The position numbers and the translations under genes are program-made. Below are positions 36,706-45,536 of a stretch of DNA of 64,000 bases, one piece after another. The stretch is from Chryseobacterium shigense. GTDB lineage: Bacteria > Bacteroidota > Bacteroidia > Flavobacteriales > Weeksellaceae. The notes under the pieces are model-generated. The model worked only from the letters and a program-made list of their open reading frames with translations, was not told the origin of the DNA and ran no database searches. The stretch is from positions 310,001 through 374,000 of the forward strand of contig NZ_FTNY01000003.1 in assembly GCF_900156575.1 (NCBI RefSeq), in the 5' to 3' direction. Numbering within the stretch: position 1 is the first letter of the stretch; each line of letters opens with the position of its first letter.

Positions 36706-37494
36706 ATGGAAAAATTACCCATAACCATCTGTATCCTCTCCTGGAAAACTGGTGAAACCCTCAAAAACACACTGAAATCCTATAAAAAACATGGTCTTCT
36801 TGAGATGACCGATGATATTGTCATCCTCTTTCAGGAAGTCAGTGAGCAGGATAAAAACACAGCAGAAAAATATGGAATAAGGTATATTGGACTGGAAGAA
36901 AATATCGGGATTGGTAAAGGAATGAAATTATTGGCCGAAAAGGCTTCTTCTGCAAATATCCTTTTTCTGGAACACGACTGGCAACTTATTGAAGATCAAA
37001 AAACAACCCTTTCACAGCTTAAGGATGGCATTGAATTTCTCGATCAGGGATTTGATGTCATACGATACCGAAGCAGAAAGAATCCGGGATATCCTCTCAT
37101 CTCAATCAGACATAAAGGCCATGAGCTTGATTACTATGACGACTGGCATGAATGCACTTCCCCGCACCTTCTGGAATCCCTGCACTGGCTGGATCCGGCC
37201 ACAGAATTCCCGGACAAAATACAAAAGCAGGGTGAATATTTCATCACGACATCTCGCTGGGCAAACTGGACCAACAACCCTTACCTCGTGCGAAAAGATT
37301 TTCTGCTAGGCAAAATCATTCCATTCTCCGGAGAAACGGCATCCCTTGAAAGAAATATCGCGTCCTGGTGGGTGAAGCAGAATTTTAAAATAGCACAAGG
37401 CGAAGGTCTTTTCAAACACAATGATCTTACCAAGTATCCGAAGAAAAATATAATTCGGAAAATACTTAGTAAATTGAAAAATAAATTTAAATAA
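36706..37494 (+). CDS. Divergent GT-A-like glycosyltransferase
   Basis: A 262-residue protein that begins like a GT2 (PITICILSWKTGETLKNTL, ENIGIGKGMKLLAEKASS) and has FLEHDW (about residue 87) where other GT2 enzymes carry a DxD-type motif. The second half (HECTSPHLLESLHWLDPA, FITTSRWANWTNNPYLVRKDF) does not match the GT2 families I know. It is probably a glycosyltransferase using an EHDW variant of the metal site. Its neighbours, 9-10 bases away on either side, are both glycosyltransferase genes. Confidence 0.7.
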   Translation: MEKLPITICILSWKTGETLKNTLKSYKKHGLLEMTDDIVILFQEVSEQDKNTAEKYGIRYIGLEENIGIGKGMKLLAEKASSANILFLEHDWQLIEDQKTTLSQLKDGIEFLDQGFDVIRYRSRKNPGYPLISIRHKGHELDYYDDWHECTSPHLLESLHWLDPATEFPDKIQKQGEYFITTSRWANWTNNPYLVRKDFLLGKIIPFSGETASLERNIASWWVKQNFKIAQGEGLFKHNDLTKYPKKNIIRKILSKLKNKFK

Positions 37495-37504
37495 ATAGCA
37501 CAGA

Positions 37505-38470
37505 ATGAAAATTCTTTTCCATGAGAATGAACTCAATTACAGAGGGACTTCCATCGCATTATATGATTATGCAGATTTCAATGAAAGATATCTGGGGAAC
37601 GAATCATTGATCGTGTATGATAAAAATTCAAAGACCAACCATCCGTTGGGTATTGAAAAATTCACCAAACGCTTTAATGTGTTTGGTTATTCAGATTTTA
37701 AAGAAGTAGATGATCTCGTCAGCAAAAATAATATCGATCTTTTTTATGCGATTAAAAACGGTGATATCGACCATATAGAAACCAGCGAATGTAAAACGGT
37801 GATCCACAGCGTTTTTAAACATTTTGAACCTCATGGAGATGTCTATGCCTATGTTTCTGAATGGCTGAGCCAGGAAATGACCGGTTCAAAATATCCTTTT
37901 GTCCCCCATATGGTCAATTTTGAAGCAGAAACAGATCAGGATCTCCGAAAAGAGCTTAATATTCCTTCCAACGCAAAAGTATACGGATATTATGGCGGTA
38001 ATGCCAGTTTCAACATTATTTTTGCGCAGCAGACCATAGAAAAAATAGCCTCCAGATATAAAGATATTTATTTCATTTTTATGGGGGTGGATGCATTTGT
38101 CAAAAAAAAATGGTGGAAGGCGGCTCCATCAAATATTATTTTTCTGCCACCAAGTTCAGATGTCATGATGAAACAAAAATTCATCAATACCTGCAGCGCC
38201 CTTCTTCATGCCCGTGAAAGAGGAGAAACTTTTGGAATCACTGTGGCAGAGTTTGCGATTAAAGGAAAGCCGGTCATCGCTTTTGCCAATCCTCCTGAAA
38301 AAGCCCACATCAGCCATCTTGGTGACAAAGCTTATTATTATGGTAATGAAAAGGAACTTAGAGATATTATTTTAGACAGTGATCTGACTTTATCCGCAGA
38401 AGAATTATTTCAAAAATTCCTGCCGCATCCCGTTATGGATACTTTTAAACACGTTTTTATAGATAATTAA
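37505..38470 (+). CDS. Glycosyltransferase family 4-like (GT-B)
   Basis: A 321-residue GT-B protein. The N-terminal half starts ILFHENELNYRGTSIALYDYA. The C-terminal half has VYGYYGGNASF, IYFIFMGVDAF and LLHARERGETFGITVAEFAI, which fits the GT4 ExxxxxxE pattern, then GKPVIAFANPPEKAH. It is shorter than the usual 370-400 residues but has both lobes. An A9 run lies inside the gene (38102-38110). Sugar specificity is unknown. Confidence 0.82.
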   Translation: MKILFHENELNYRGTSIALYDYADFNERYLGNESLIVYDKNSKTNHPLGIEKFTKRFNVFGYSDFKEVDDLVSKNNIDLFYAIKNGDIDHIETSECKTVIHSVFKHFEPHGDVYAYVSEWLSQEMTGSKYPFVPHMVNFEAETDQDLRKELNIPSNAKVYGYYGGNASFNIIFAQQTIEKIASRYKDIYFIFMGVDAFVKKKWWKAAPSNIIFLPPSSDVMMKQKFINTCSALLHARERGETFGITVAEFAIKGKPVIAFANPPEKAHISHLGDKAYYYGNEKELRDIILDSDLTLSAEELFQKFLPHPVMDTFKHVFIDN

Positions 38471-38495
38471 TAGTCAAGCCGTAATTTTATTATTT

Positions 38496-39623
38496 ATGCA
38501 GATTAAAAACTTTTTTAAATTGGACATTGGCCACAACCGGATATTTGGGCTTGATATCCTGAGGATGCTGGCCATATTATTTGTAGTCTTCAGCCATAGC
38601 GCCTCTTTACTTCCTGATACGGTATATACGTTTTTTGACCTTTTCTACTTTGACGGAGTTTGTATATTCTTCGTTCTCAGTGGTTTTCTGATAGGAAATA
38701 TTATTATCAAATCCGTTGAGAAAAATGGTTTCAGCAGGTCTGAACTTTTTACCTTCTGGATCAGGAGATGGTTCAGGACCCTGCCCAGCTACTATCTTTT
38801 TGTACTGATTCTGGGAGTGCTGAGTAAGGTATTTATTACAGGATTTCCGCTCAGGGCTATTATTCCTTTCCTGTTCTTCAGTCAGAATCTTACCCATGCC
38901 AATGATTCTTTCTTTGGAGAGTCCTGGAGCCTGAGTGTGGAAGAATGGTTTTACCTGAGTATTCCATTATTACTTTTTTTCTCTGTGAATTTTTTTAAAA
39001 TCAATTTTAAGAGATCGCTTATCCTTGTTTCCGTTGCTTTATTGCTATTCTCCACATTTCTGAGATATTATATGTACAGCAGTGGTCACCTTCCTGAGAT
39101 GGTAGACTACAGACGCGTGGTCATCATGAGGATGGACAATTTAATGTATGGCGTAATTGGCGCTTATCTAAGTTTTTATTATCATCATTTCTGGACAAAA
39201 AATAAATATAAGTTTTTCGTTACCGGAATTGTACTGATGCTTGCATGGAAGGTATTATCATACCTGTATCCGAATATAGAAAGCTTTTATTATGTTAATC
39301 TTTTTTATCCGCTTTTTTGTATGGCAGTACTGTGTCTCTTACCTTTGCTGAGTCAGTATTCTTTAAAAAAATATGGAAAAATAGCCACCGCAGTGACGTA
39401 TATAAGTCTTATTTCTTATTCCCTGTATCTGATTCATTTTTCATTGATAAAAAAATTATTGATAGACAATATATTTTCTTCATTTTTTGCAGGAAGCGGC
39501 ATAGAGTTCATGGTACTGAAGAATGTATTTTATTGGGTAGCATCCATTCTCGGAGCATTACTCCTCTATAAATACTTTGAGATTCCGACCATGAAACTGA
39601 GAGATAAAATTAAATTCAAATAA
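38496..39623 (+). CDS. OafA-type membrane O-acyltransferase (acyltransferase 3 family)
   Basis: A 375-residue inner-membrane protein with about ten hydrophobic segments. It begins RIFGLDILRMLAILFVVFSHS, containing the family's conserved His near residue 29, then FFVLSGFLIGNIII, TFWIRRWFRTLPSYYLFV and SWSLSVEEWFYLSIPLLL, the acyltransferase 3 core. Such proteins move acetyl or other acyl groups across the membrane onto glycans. No SGNH domain is fused. It lies among glycosyltransferase genes and probably O-acylates the polymer. Confidence 0.92.
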   Translation: MQIKNFFKLDIGHNRIFGLDILRMLAILFVVFSHSASLLPDTVYTFFDLFYFDGVCIFFVLSGFLIGNIIIKSVEKNGFSRSELFTFWIRRWFRTLPSYYLFVLILGVLSKVFITGFPLRAIIPFLFFSQNLTHANDSFFGESWSLSVEEWFYLSIPLLLFFSVNFFKINFKRSLILVSVALLLFSTFLRYYMYSSGHLPEMVDYRRVVIMRMDNLMYGVIGAYLSFYYHHFWTKNKYKFFVTGIVLMLAWKVLSYLYPNIESFYYVNLFYPLFCMAVLCLLPLLSQYSLKKYGKIATAVTYISLISYSLYLIHFSLIKKLLIDNIFSSFFAGSGIEFMVLKNVFYWVASILGALLLYKYFEIPTMKLRDKIKFK

Positions 39624-39647
39624 AGATCTGTTAAAATAGAAAATGAA

Positions 39648-40571
39648 ATGCCTGAGATCCATATCATAATCGTCACATACAATGCCATGAAATGGGCAGA
39701 ACGTTGCTTTACAAGTTTAAGGAAATCATCGGTTTCTGTGAAATGTATTGTGATTGATAACGGATCTCTGGATGGAACACAGGAGTATATAAAAACTCAC
39801 TTTCCGGAAGTAGAACTTATTCAATCTGACATCAATCTTGGTTTTGGAAAAGCCAATAATATAGGCATTGAGAGCGCCTATAAAAACGGGGCCGATTTTT
39901 TTTATCTGATGAATCAGGACGCATGGTTATACGAGGATAGCATAGAAAAAATGCTGGAAGTCTACCAGATCTATCCCAACCAGGAGGAAATTGGAATCAT
40001 AAGCCCGATGCATATAGATGGGTCAGAAAAGTATCTCGACATTTTTCTTGACCAGTATATCGCCAAAAATTACGAAAAGACCAGAATGATTTCAGATCTG
40101 TATTTTCAAACCCTTAAACCATGGTATGAGATTCATTTCATCAATGCAGCCCATTGGCTTCTCCCTCGGAAAACAGTAGAATCTGTAGGAGGATTCAATC
40201 CCTATTTTTTCCATTATGGTGAAGATGATGAGTATGTTAACCGTATTCATTTTCACAAAAAGAAAATCATACTCGTTCCGGCAAGCAAAGTGGTACATGA
40301 TGGGGTACAGCTTCTTCATAAAATAGATTTTACAAAGTATGAAGATGTTCGCATTGAAATCAACGCTATGAACCCCAATTTACCCAACGGTCTTCAGCTG
40401 GAAAAAAAACATCTGCAACTGGGAATCCTTAAAAATCTTCTGAAGGGAAATCTCAGCCATTATAAAAAACTACTGGAAAAATATAAAAAAATATCTTCTG
40501 ACAGCACAAAATTAAGGGGATTCAGAAATCAGGTCATTCAGAAAGGTCCGGTATTTCTCAATCTGTCGTAA
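39648..40571 (+). CDS. Glycosyltransferase family 2 (paralogue of the enzyme at 35746)
   Basis: A 307-residue GT2 with IIIVTYNAMKWAERCFTSL, VIDNGSLDGTQEYI, NLGFGKANNIGIESAY, LMNQDAWLY and GGFNPYFFHYGEDDEYVNR. It is clearly a duplicate of the gene at 35746-36696, differing most in the middle (DQYIAKNYEKTRM) and the C-terminal 80 residues. The two may add similar sugars at different positions. It is followed by 47 bases and then asnB. Confidence 0.9.
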   Translation: MPEIHIIIVTYNAMKWAERCFTSLRKSSVSVKCIVIDNGSLDGTQEYIKTHFPEVELIQSDINLGFGKANNIGIESAYKNGADFFYLMNQDAWLYEDSIEKMLEVYQIYPNQEEIGIISPMHIDGSEKYLDIFLDQYIAKNYEKTRMISDLYFQTLKPWYEIHFINAAHWLLPRKTVESVGGFNPYFFHYGEDDEYVNRIHFHKKKIILVPASKVVHDGVQLLHKIDFTKYEDVRIEINAMNPNLPNGLQLEKKHLQLGILKNLLKGNLSHYKKLLEKYKKISSDSTKLRGFRNQVIQKGPVFLNLS

Positions 40572-40618
40572 ATTAGCGTAAGCATAAACGAAAAATAAAT
40601 GATGAAAAATAAAATATT

Positions 40619-42415
40619 ATGTGTGGAATAGCGGGAATCATTAGCAGCAATGCCAGAAATTATCAGGATGAGATCCAAAAAATGACGGATTCTCTGAAAC
40701 ACCGCGGTCCGGACTCTTCCCATTATGAATTTTATGATAATGCAGCACTGGGCCATCGGAGGCTTTCGATTATAGATCTGTCTGAAAATGGCAAACAACC
40801 CATGTTCTCAAATACAAAAAATGAGTGCATTGTCCTTAATGGTGAAATCTACGGATACCAGGATATCAAAAAAAAATATGCAGAATATCCTTATCGCGGC
40901 GGCTCTGATACAGAAGTTATACTGGCGATGTATCAACGGAAAAAGGAAAACCTCATCCATGATCTTCCGGGCATGTTTGCCTTTGCAGTCTGGGATGACC
41001 AGCAGCAACAGCTGTTCTGTGCCAGAGACCGGTTTGGGGAAAAACCATTTTACTATGCTTTAGGAAACAATAATGAATTTATTTTTGCTTCCGAAATAAA
41101 AGCAATTGTAGCATCAGGATTAATCCAGCCTAAAGTAAGTTCAGAAGCCCTCTCCCATTATCTGCAATACGGATATGTAAGCACCTACCAAAGTATTTAC
41201 AGCAATATCTTCACCCTTCCACCTGCCCATCAACTGATTTGGAAAGATGGAAAAATTACAGTTTCCAGATATTACTCTATACCAGCGAAAGACCGGACAA
41301 TAAGCCTCTCCGATGCTAAAGAAGAGTTTGTTTACCTGCTGAAAAATGCAGTAAAAAAGCAACTTATTGCAGATGTAGAAGTAGGAAGCTTTTTAAGCGG
41401 AGGCCTGGATTCTTCTTCAGTGGTGGCGATGGTTGACGAATTTCTTCCTCATCAGACCACGATCAGCTTCGGATACGATCACAAAGATAATGAGCTGAAA
41501 TATGCCAAAGAAATTGCAGATAAATACAACACCCATCATATAGAAGTTCACGAAAAAAAAGAAGATCTTGTCTCATCATTGCTGAAGATTTCTCCCTTTT
41601 TTGATGAACCTTTTGCCGACGCATCGTTTATCCCACATTACGAAATCTGTAAGTATGCTAAAGAAAATCTGACCGTAGTACTCTCCGGCGATGTAGGCGA
41701 TGAACTTTTTGGCGGATATCATTTTTATACCGTGGAAAATAAACTGAAAAATCATTTCAGTTATAAAAATATTGTTGCCCAGTTTGGTTTACAACTTTAT
41801 CAGAAACTGAAAACAACGTCTTATTTAACTCAGAAAAATCTACAGTACTCATCTATCATGGATTTCCATCTGAACGAGGTGAGAAATGCTTTTAATAAAA
41901 AAGAGCGTGATATTCTTGGAGTTACAGCCCAGTATTTGCAGGACTACAGTTTTACACCAGACCCTGATTCCTTAAATGACATCATGAGAATAGATCTGGA
42001 AAACTATGTTCCGGCGAATATGATGGTAAAATCAGATAGAATGGCTATGGCCAATTCATTGGAAGTAAGGACCCCGTTTCTTGATCTCGATTTCGCAGAA
42101 TTTTGTATCCAGCTTCCGGATCAGCTGAAACTGGATGAAAAAAATGATAAGATCATACTCCGTGAAGCTATGGGATCTTACTGGACGGAAACCATCAGAA
42201 AACGTCACAAACAAGGATTTGGCTTAGGCGTGAAGAATTGGTTTGCAGAAGAAAATCTGATGAACCTTTCCAATGACCTGCTTAGCAACTCCAACCATAA
42301 AGTGTTTAATTTCATTGATTATAAAGCAACCCAGCAGTTTCTGAAAAAAGATGAAAAGCATTGGAACCTTCTTCAGCTTGCTCTTTGGGCGGATAATAAC
42401 CAATCTGTACTATGA
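40619..42415 (+). CDS. asnB: Glutamine-dependent asparagine synthase family amidotransferase
   Basis: Two-domain enzyme of 598 residues. The N-terminal class II glutaminase has Cys2 as nucleophile (MCGIAGIIS), RLSIIDLSENGKQPM, LNGEIYG and GGSDTEVIL. The C-terminal synthetase has the PPi loop SGGLDSSSV (about residue 261), SGDVGDELFGGYHFY and MANSLEVRTPFLD. In glycan loci such proteins often amidate a sugar carboxylate rather than aspartate. With a UDP-glucose dehydrogenase at the start of the locus, uronamide formation is a reasonable inference. It overlaps the next GT2 by 4 bases (ATGA). Confidence 0.92.
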   Translation: MCGIAGIISSNARNYQDEIQKMTDSLKHRGPDSSHYEFYDNAALGHRRLSIIDLSENGKQPMFSNTKNECIVLNGEIYGYQDIKKKYAEYPYRGGSDTEVILAMYQRKKENLIHDLPGMFAFAVWDDQQQQLFCARDRFGEKPFYYALGNNNEFIFASEIKAIVASGLIQPKVSSEALSHYLQYGYVSTYQSIYSNIFTLPPAHQLIWKDGKITVSRYYSIPAKDRTISLSDAKEEFVYLLKNAVKKQLIADVEVGSFLSGGLDSSSVVAMVDEFLPHQTTISFGYDHKDNELKYAKEIADKYNTHHIEVHEKKEDLVSSLLKISPFFDEPFADASFIPHYEICKYAKENLTVVLSGDVGDELFGGYHFYTVENKLKNHFSYKNIVAQFGLQLYQKLKTTSYLTQKNLQYSSIMDFHLNEVRNAFNKKERDILGVTAQYLQDYSFTPDPDSLNDIMRIDLENYVPANMMVKSDRMAMANSLEVRTPFLDLDFAEFCIQLPDQLKLDEKNDKIILREAMGSYWTETIRKRHKQGFGLGVKNWFAEENLMNLSNDLLSNSNHKVFNFIDYKATQQFLKKDEKHWNLLQLALWADNNQSVL

Positions 42416-43350
42416 TTGAAATCTCTGTGATCATACCCGTTTATAATGCTGCTGAGTTCTTGGAAAAGGCAGTTCATTCCGCTGCCCTCTTTGACGAGGT
42501 AAAAGAAATTATTCTGGCTGAAGACAGATCTACTGATCATTCTTTAGAGATCTGCAAAAGACTGATATCCGAAATTCCTAAAGTAAAATTATTTCAGCAT
42601 CCCAATGGAGAAAACCGGGGTGCAGGCGCCTCAAGAAACTTAGGGATTGACCATGCCACTTCGGATTTTATTGCCTTTCTGGATGCTGACGATTATTATC
42701 TTCCGAATAGATTTGACGCTGAAAAAAGGCTCTTCTCCGATCCTGATATAGAAGGTGTTTTTGGTGCTATCGGTACAGAATATTTAACAGAAAAAGGAAA
42801 ACAGGAATTTCAGTCTAAATTTAAAGAAGTTTCTCTAAGTACAGTTAATTATCCGGCGGAAGGAGAAGAAGTCTTCAGAGGACTTTTAAGTTTAACTCCG
42901 GAAGTTTTCGGCACCTCATTTCATCTTAATTCACTTACGGTAAGAAAGCTTTCTCTGGACCGTAACAACATCCGTTTTAATGAAGCGCTCCGTGTTCATC
43001 AGGACACAGAACTGATCATGAGGCTGGCGTATCATTGCTATCTCAAAACAGGTAGTATAGATGAGGCTATTGCAATAAGAGGAATTCATGATGATAACAG
43101 AATTACAAAAATCATAAAATATACTCCACAATATAACCAGAGGCAATTTCTTTTATGGAAATCGATGTATAAGTGGGCTGCCTCAAACCCTATTGCTCCT
43201 GAATATAAAAAAAGAATCTATTTAATTTATAAATCATTTGATCTCTCTTTAAAAAACGGACTGATAAAATATGGGTGTCTCTTTTTAGAACTATTGAAAA
43301 ACCCGGAAATAGCAAAAACGAAATACCGCTTCACTTATTACAATAGATAA
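42412..43350 (+). CDS. Glycosyltransferase family 2, tandem paralogue 1 of 4
   Basis: A 312-residue GT2 with ISVIIPVYNAAEFLEKAV, RGAGASRNLGIDHATSDF and the DxD region FLDADDYYLPNRF (about residue 88). The catalytic-base region is RVHQDTELIMRLAYHCY, followed by AIRGIHDDNRITKIIKYT. It overlaps the asnB stop by 4 bases. Paralogue 2 shares almost every motif, including the C-terminal TKYRFTYY, showing recent duplication. The four genes differ mainly between residues about 120 and 190, where acceptor contacts are often found in this fold. Confidence 0.9.
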   Translation: MIEISVIIPVYNAAEFLEKAVHSAALFDEVKEIILAEDRSTDHSLEICKRLISEIPKVKLFQHPNGENRGAGASRNLGIDHATSDFIAFLDADDYYLPNRFDAEKRLFSDPDIEGVFGAIGTEYLTEKGKQEFQSKFKEVSLSTVNYPAEGEEVFRGLLSLTPEVFGTSFHLNSLTVRKLSLDRNNIRFNEALRVHQDTELIMRLAYHCYLKTGSIDEAIAIRGIHDDNRITKIIKYTPQYNQRQFLLWKSMYKWAASNPIAPEYKKRIYLIYKSFDLSLKNGLIKYGCLFLELLKNPEIAKTKYRFTYYNR

Positions 43351-43352
43351 CA

Positions 43353-44288
43353 ATGAAAATATCTGTCATCATTCCTGTATATAATGCAGAAAAGTATGTT
43401 TCCAAAGCGGTAGAATCTGCTCTGCAATTTCATGAGGTGGAAGAAGTAATTCTCATAGAGGACCAATCTCCGGATAACGCACTGGTGATATGCCGCGAAC
43501 TAGCGCTCAAATATAATAAAGTAAAGCTTTTCCAGCATCCTGGCAAAGGTAATCATGGTGCCGGAGCCAGCAGAAATCTCGGAATTGAAAAATCCTGTTG
43601 TGATTTCATTGCGTTTCTGGATGCTGATGATTATTTTCTTCCCAACAGATTTGATGCAGAAAGAGAGCTTTTTAAAGATCCGAAAATTGAAGGCGTTTTT
43701 AATGCAATTGGTACAGAGTTCCTGACTGAAAAAGGCAAAGAAGACTTTTTATTAAATATCAATGACGAATATTTACTGACGGTCAATTATCCGGCGGAAG
43801 GCCAGGAGGTTTTTAAAGGATTATTAGGCCAGACTCCCAAAAAATTTGGTACATTTTTTACTTTGGATGCTCTGACTGTAAGAAAATCAGCTCTTGAAAA
43901 AAACAGGCTGAAATTTAACGAGGAATTGCGCGTCCATCAGGACTCGGATCTGATTATTAAACTGGCTCATCATTGTTATTTAAAATCAGGGATTATCGAT
44001 AAACCTGTTGCAATAAGAGGTATACATGATGATAACAGGATCACCAAAATCATCAAGTATTCTCCTCAATATAACCAAAGACAATTTCTTTTTTGGAATT
44101 CCATATACAAATGGTCCAGGAAAAATAGAATAGATCCGGATGCAAAACGACATATTTCTTTGCAAAAAAAAGCTTTTGAGCTTTCTGGAAAAAAAGGTTT
44201 TTCCAAAACAGCAGCCCTATTGGCTGCCATTATTAAAGATCCGAAAATTCTAAAAACAAAATACAGATTCACTTATATACAATTCTGA
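43353..44288 (+). CDS. Glycosyltransferase family 2, tandem paralogue 2 of 4
   Basis: A 311-residue GT2, most similar to paralogue 1: KISVIIPVYNAEKYVSKAV, GAGASRNLGIEKSCCDF, FLDADDYFLPNRFDAE, VNYPAEGQEVFKGLLG, RVHQDSDLIIKLAHHCY and AIRGIHDDNRITKII. It starts 2 bases after the previous stop. A 215-base gap follows that may hold a separate promoter for the next pair. Confidence 0.9.
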   Translation: MKISVIIPVYNAEKYVSKAVESALQFHEVEEVILIEDQSPDNALVICRELALKYNKVKLFQHPGKGNHGAGASRNLGIEKSCCDFIAFLDADDYFLPNRFDAERELFKDPKIEGVFNAIGTEFLTEKGKEDFLLNINDEYLLTVNYPAEGQEVFKGLLGQTPKKFGTFFTLDALTVRKSALEKNRLKFNEELRVHQDSDLIIKLAHHCYLKSGIIDKPVAIRGIHDDNRITKIIKYSPQYNQRQFLFWNSIYKWSRKNRIDPDAKRHISLQKKAFELSGKKGFSKTAALLAAIIKDPKILKTKYRFTYIQF

Positions 44289-44503
44289 AAATCAACCCAA
44301 TTATATCCCTCGTTGGTGTATAAATTTCAGAGAATTTAAGACCATTGCCTATCCCGTATTGCTTTTTAACGATAAAAAAGACGATTCGCATTGAAGTTCC
44401 AGAATTTTTTGTCTTATTTTGTAGTGAAAAAAAAAATTAAATAGGAGCGAAAGTAGCCTATTATAAAAACACAAAAATTATTTTAATTGTTCCAAAAATG
44501 AAG
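44289..44503. other. Gap between the second and third tandem GT2 genes
   Basis: No gene is called here. One frame stays open from 44254 to 44394 without a start codon and is not convincing. Near 44411 the plus strand reads TTATTTTG, one base short of a TAnnTTTG box, so a weak promoter is possible. An A10 run lies near 44427. The gap may mark the point where the tandem array was joined. Confidence 0.35.
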
Positions 44504-45448
44504 ATGAAAATTTCAGTAATCATTCCTGTATACAATGCAGAGAAATTTGTTTCTCATGCCGTAGAGTCAGCACTTCAGTTCGATGAAGTTTATGAAATTA
44601 TCCTGATAGAGGATAAATCCCCGGATAACGCTTTGCAAATATGTGAGCAACTCTCCGAAAAATATGAAAGAGTACAATTACACCAGCATCCCGACAAAGG
44701 TAATCATGGTGCCGGTCCCAGCAGAAATTTAGGGATGGAGAAAGCAACCGGTGATTTTTTAGCATTTTTAGATGCTGATGACTACTTTCTTCCGAACCGC
44801 TTTACCGTAGAAAAAGAGTTTTTTAAAAACCCGGAGGTAGAAGGCGTCTATGGAGCTCTGGGGGTGGACTATTATTCTGAAAAAGCTAAAGAGCAATATT
44901 ACCGGGTATTCGCAGATAGACTCACCACCATTTATAAAAAACACCATCCAAAAGATATTTTTTTTGGACTGATCCATATGCGGGGAACCTTTGGGCTCTT
45001 CAGTATTGATACACTGACAATCCGGAGAGCATCCTTAATCAAGAAGATGAAAGTATGGTTTAAGCCTCATTTGAGGCTTCACGAAGATACCGAGTTCCTC
45101 CTGCGTCTATCCTACTATCTTGATCTTTATCCTGGAAGCATTAACAAAGCTATTGCAATGAGAGGCGTACACGAGGATAACAGGATCACTAAAGTAGATA
45201 CTCATGTCATAGATCCGGCTATCTCAAGGGCTTTATTGTGGAACGAAATAGACCAATGGGTGCAGACAGAAGACCAGATTCCGGAAAAAGCTAAAATTCA
45301 TATCAAAAGAATGCACCGCAGTTTTCAAATAGCCAAAGCGCCTAAGCTGAAAAAGTGGAAAATGGTTATCAAATTTTTGTTCATGGATTACAGAAGTATA
45401 AGGTCAGGATTGTATAATATTAACTTCAAACATTCCTTGATTTCTTAA
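44504..45448 (+). CDS. Glycosyltransferase family 2, tandem paralogue 3 of 4
   Basis: A 314-residue GT2 from the ATG at 44504, chosen to align with MKISVII of its paralogues (an ATG two codons earlier is also in frame). Motifs are GAGPSRNLGMEKATGDF, FLDADDYFLPNRF, LRLHEDTEFLLRLSYYLDLYP and MRGVHEDNRITKV. It pairs closely with paralogue 4, sharing a middle region (HMRGTFGLFSIDTLTIRR) different from that of paralogues 1 and 2. Two specificity types are therefore likely. Confidence 0.9.
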   Translation: MKISVIIPVYNAEKFVSHAVESALQFDEVYEIILIEDKSPDNALQICEQLSEKYERVQLHQHPDKGNHGAGPSRNLGMEKATGDFLAFLDADDYFLPNRFTVEKEFFKNPEVEGVYGALGVDYYSEKAKEQYYRVFADRLTTIYKKHHPKDIFFGLIHMRGTFGLFSIDTLTIRRASLIKKMKVWFKPHLRLHEDTEFLLRLSYYLDLYPGSINKAIAMRGVHEDNRITKVDTHVIDPAISRALLWNEIDQWVQTEDQIPEKAKIHIKRMHRSFQIAKAPKLKKWKMVIKFLFMDYRSIRSGLYNINFKHSLIS

Positions 45449-45506
45449 CCTAAAATATATTTTTAACTATTTGAAAGTAAAGCAGCTATAAAGCTTTATA
45501 GAATAT

Positions 45507-45514
45507 TATCTTTG
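45507..45514 (+). promoter_or_regulatory. -7 promoter element for the fourth tandem GT2 gene
   Basis: TATCTTTG matches TAnnTTTG, 22 bases upstream of the ATG at 45537, in an 88-base gap after paralogue 3. The nearest upstream TTTG is 33 bases away, too far for a standard -33 box. Confidence 0.5.
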
Positions 45515-45536
45515 TCGTCGAAAATTTTAATTAAAA

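Noticed and set aside
44254..44394. Open frame running through the end of the second tandem GT2 into the gap
   Set aside because: It has no start codon and no recognisable sequence; the GT2 ends at the same motif as its paralogue, so a frameshifted extension is unlikely.
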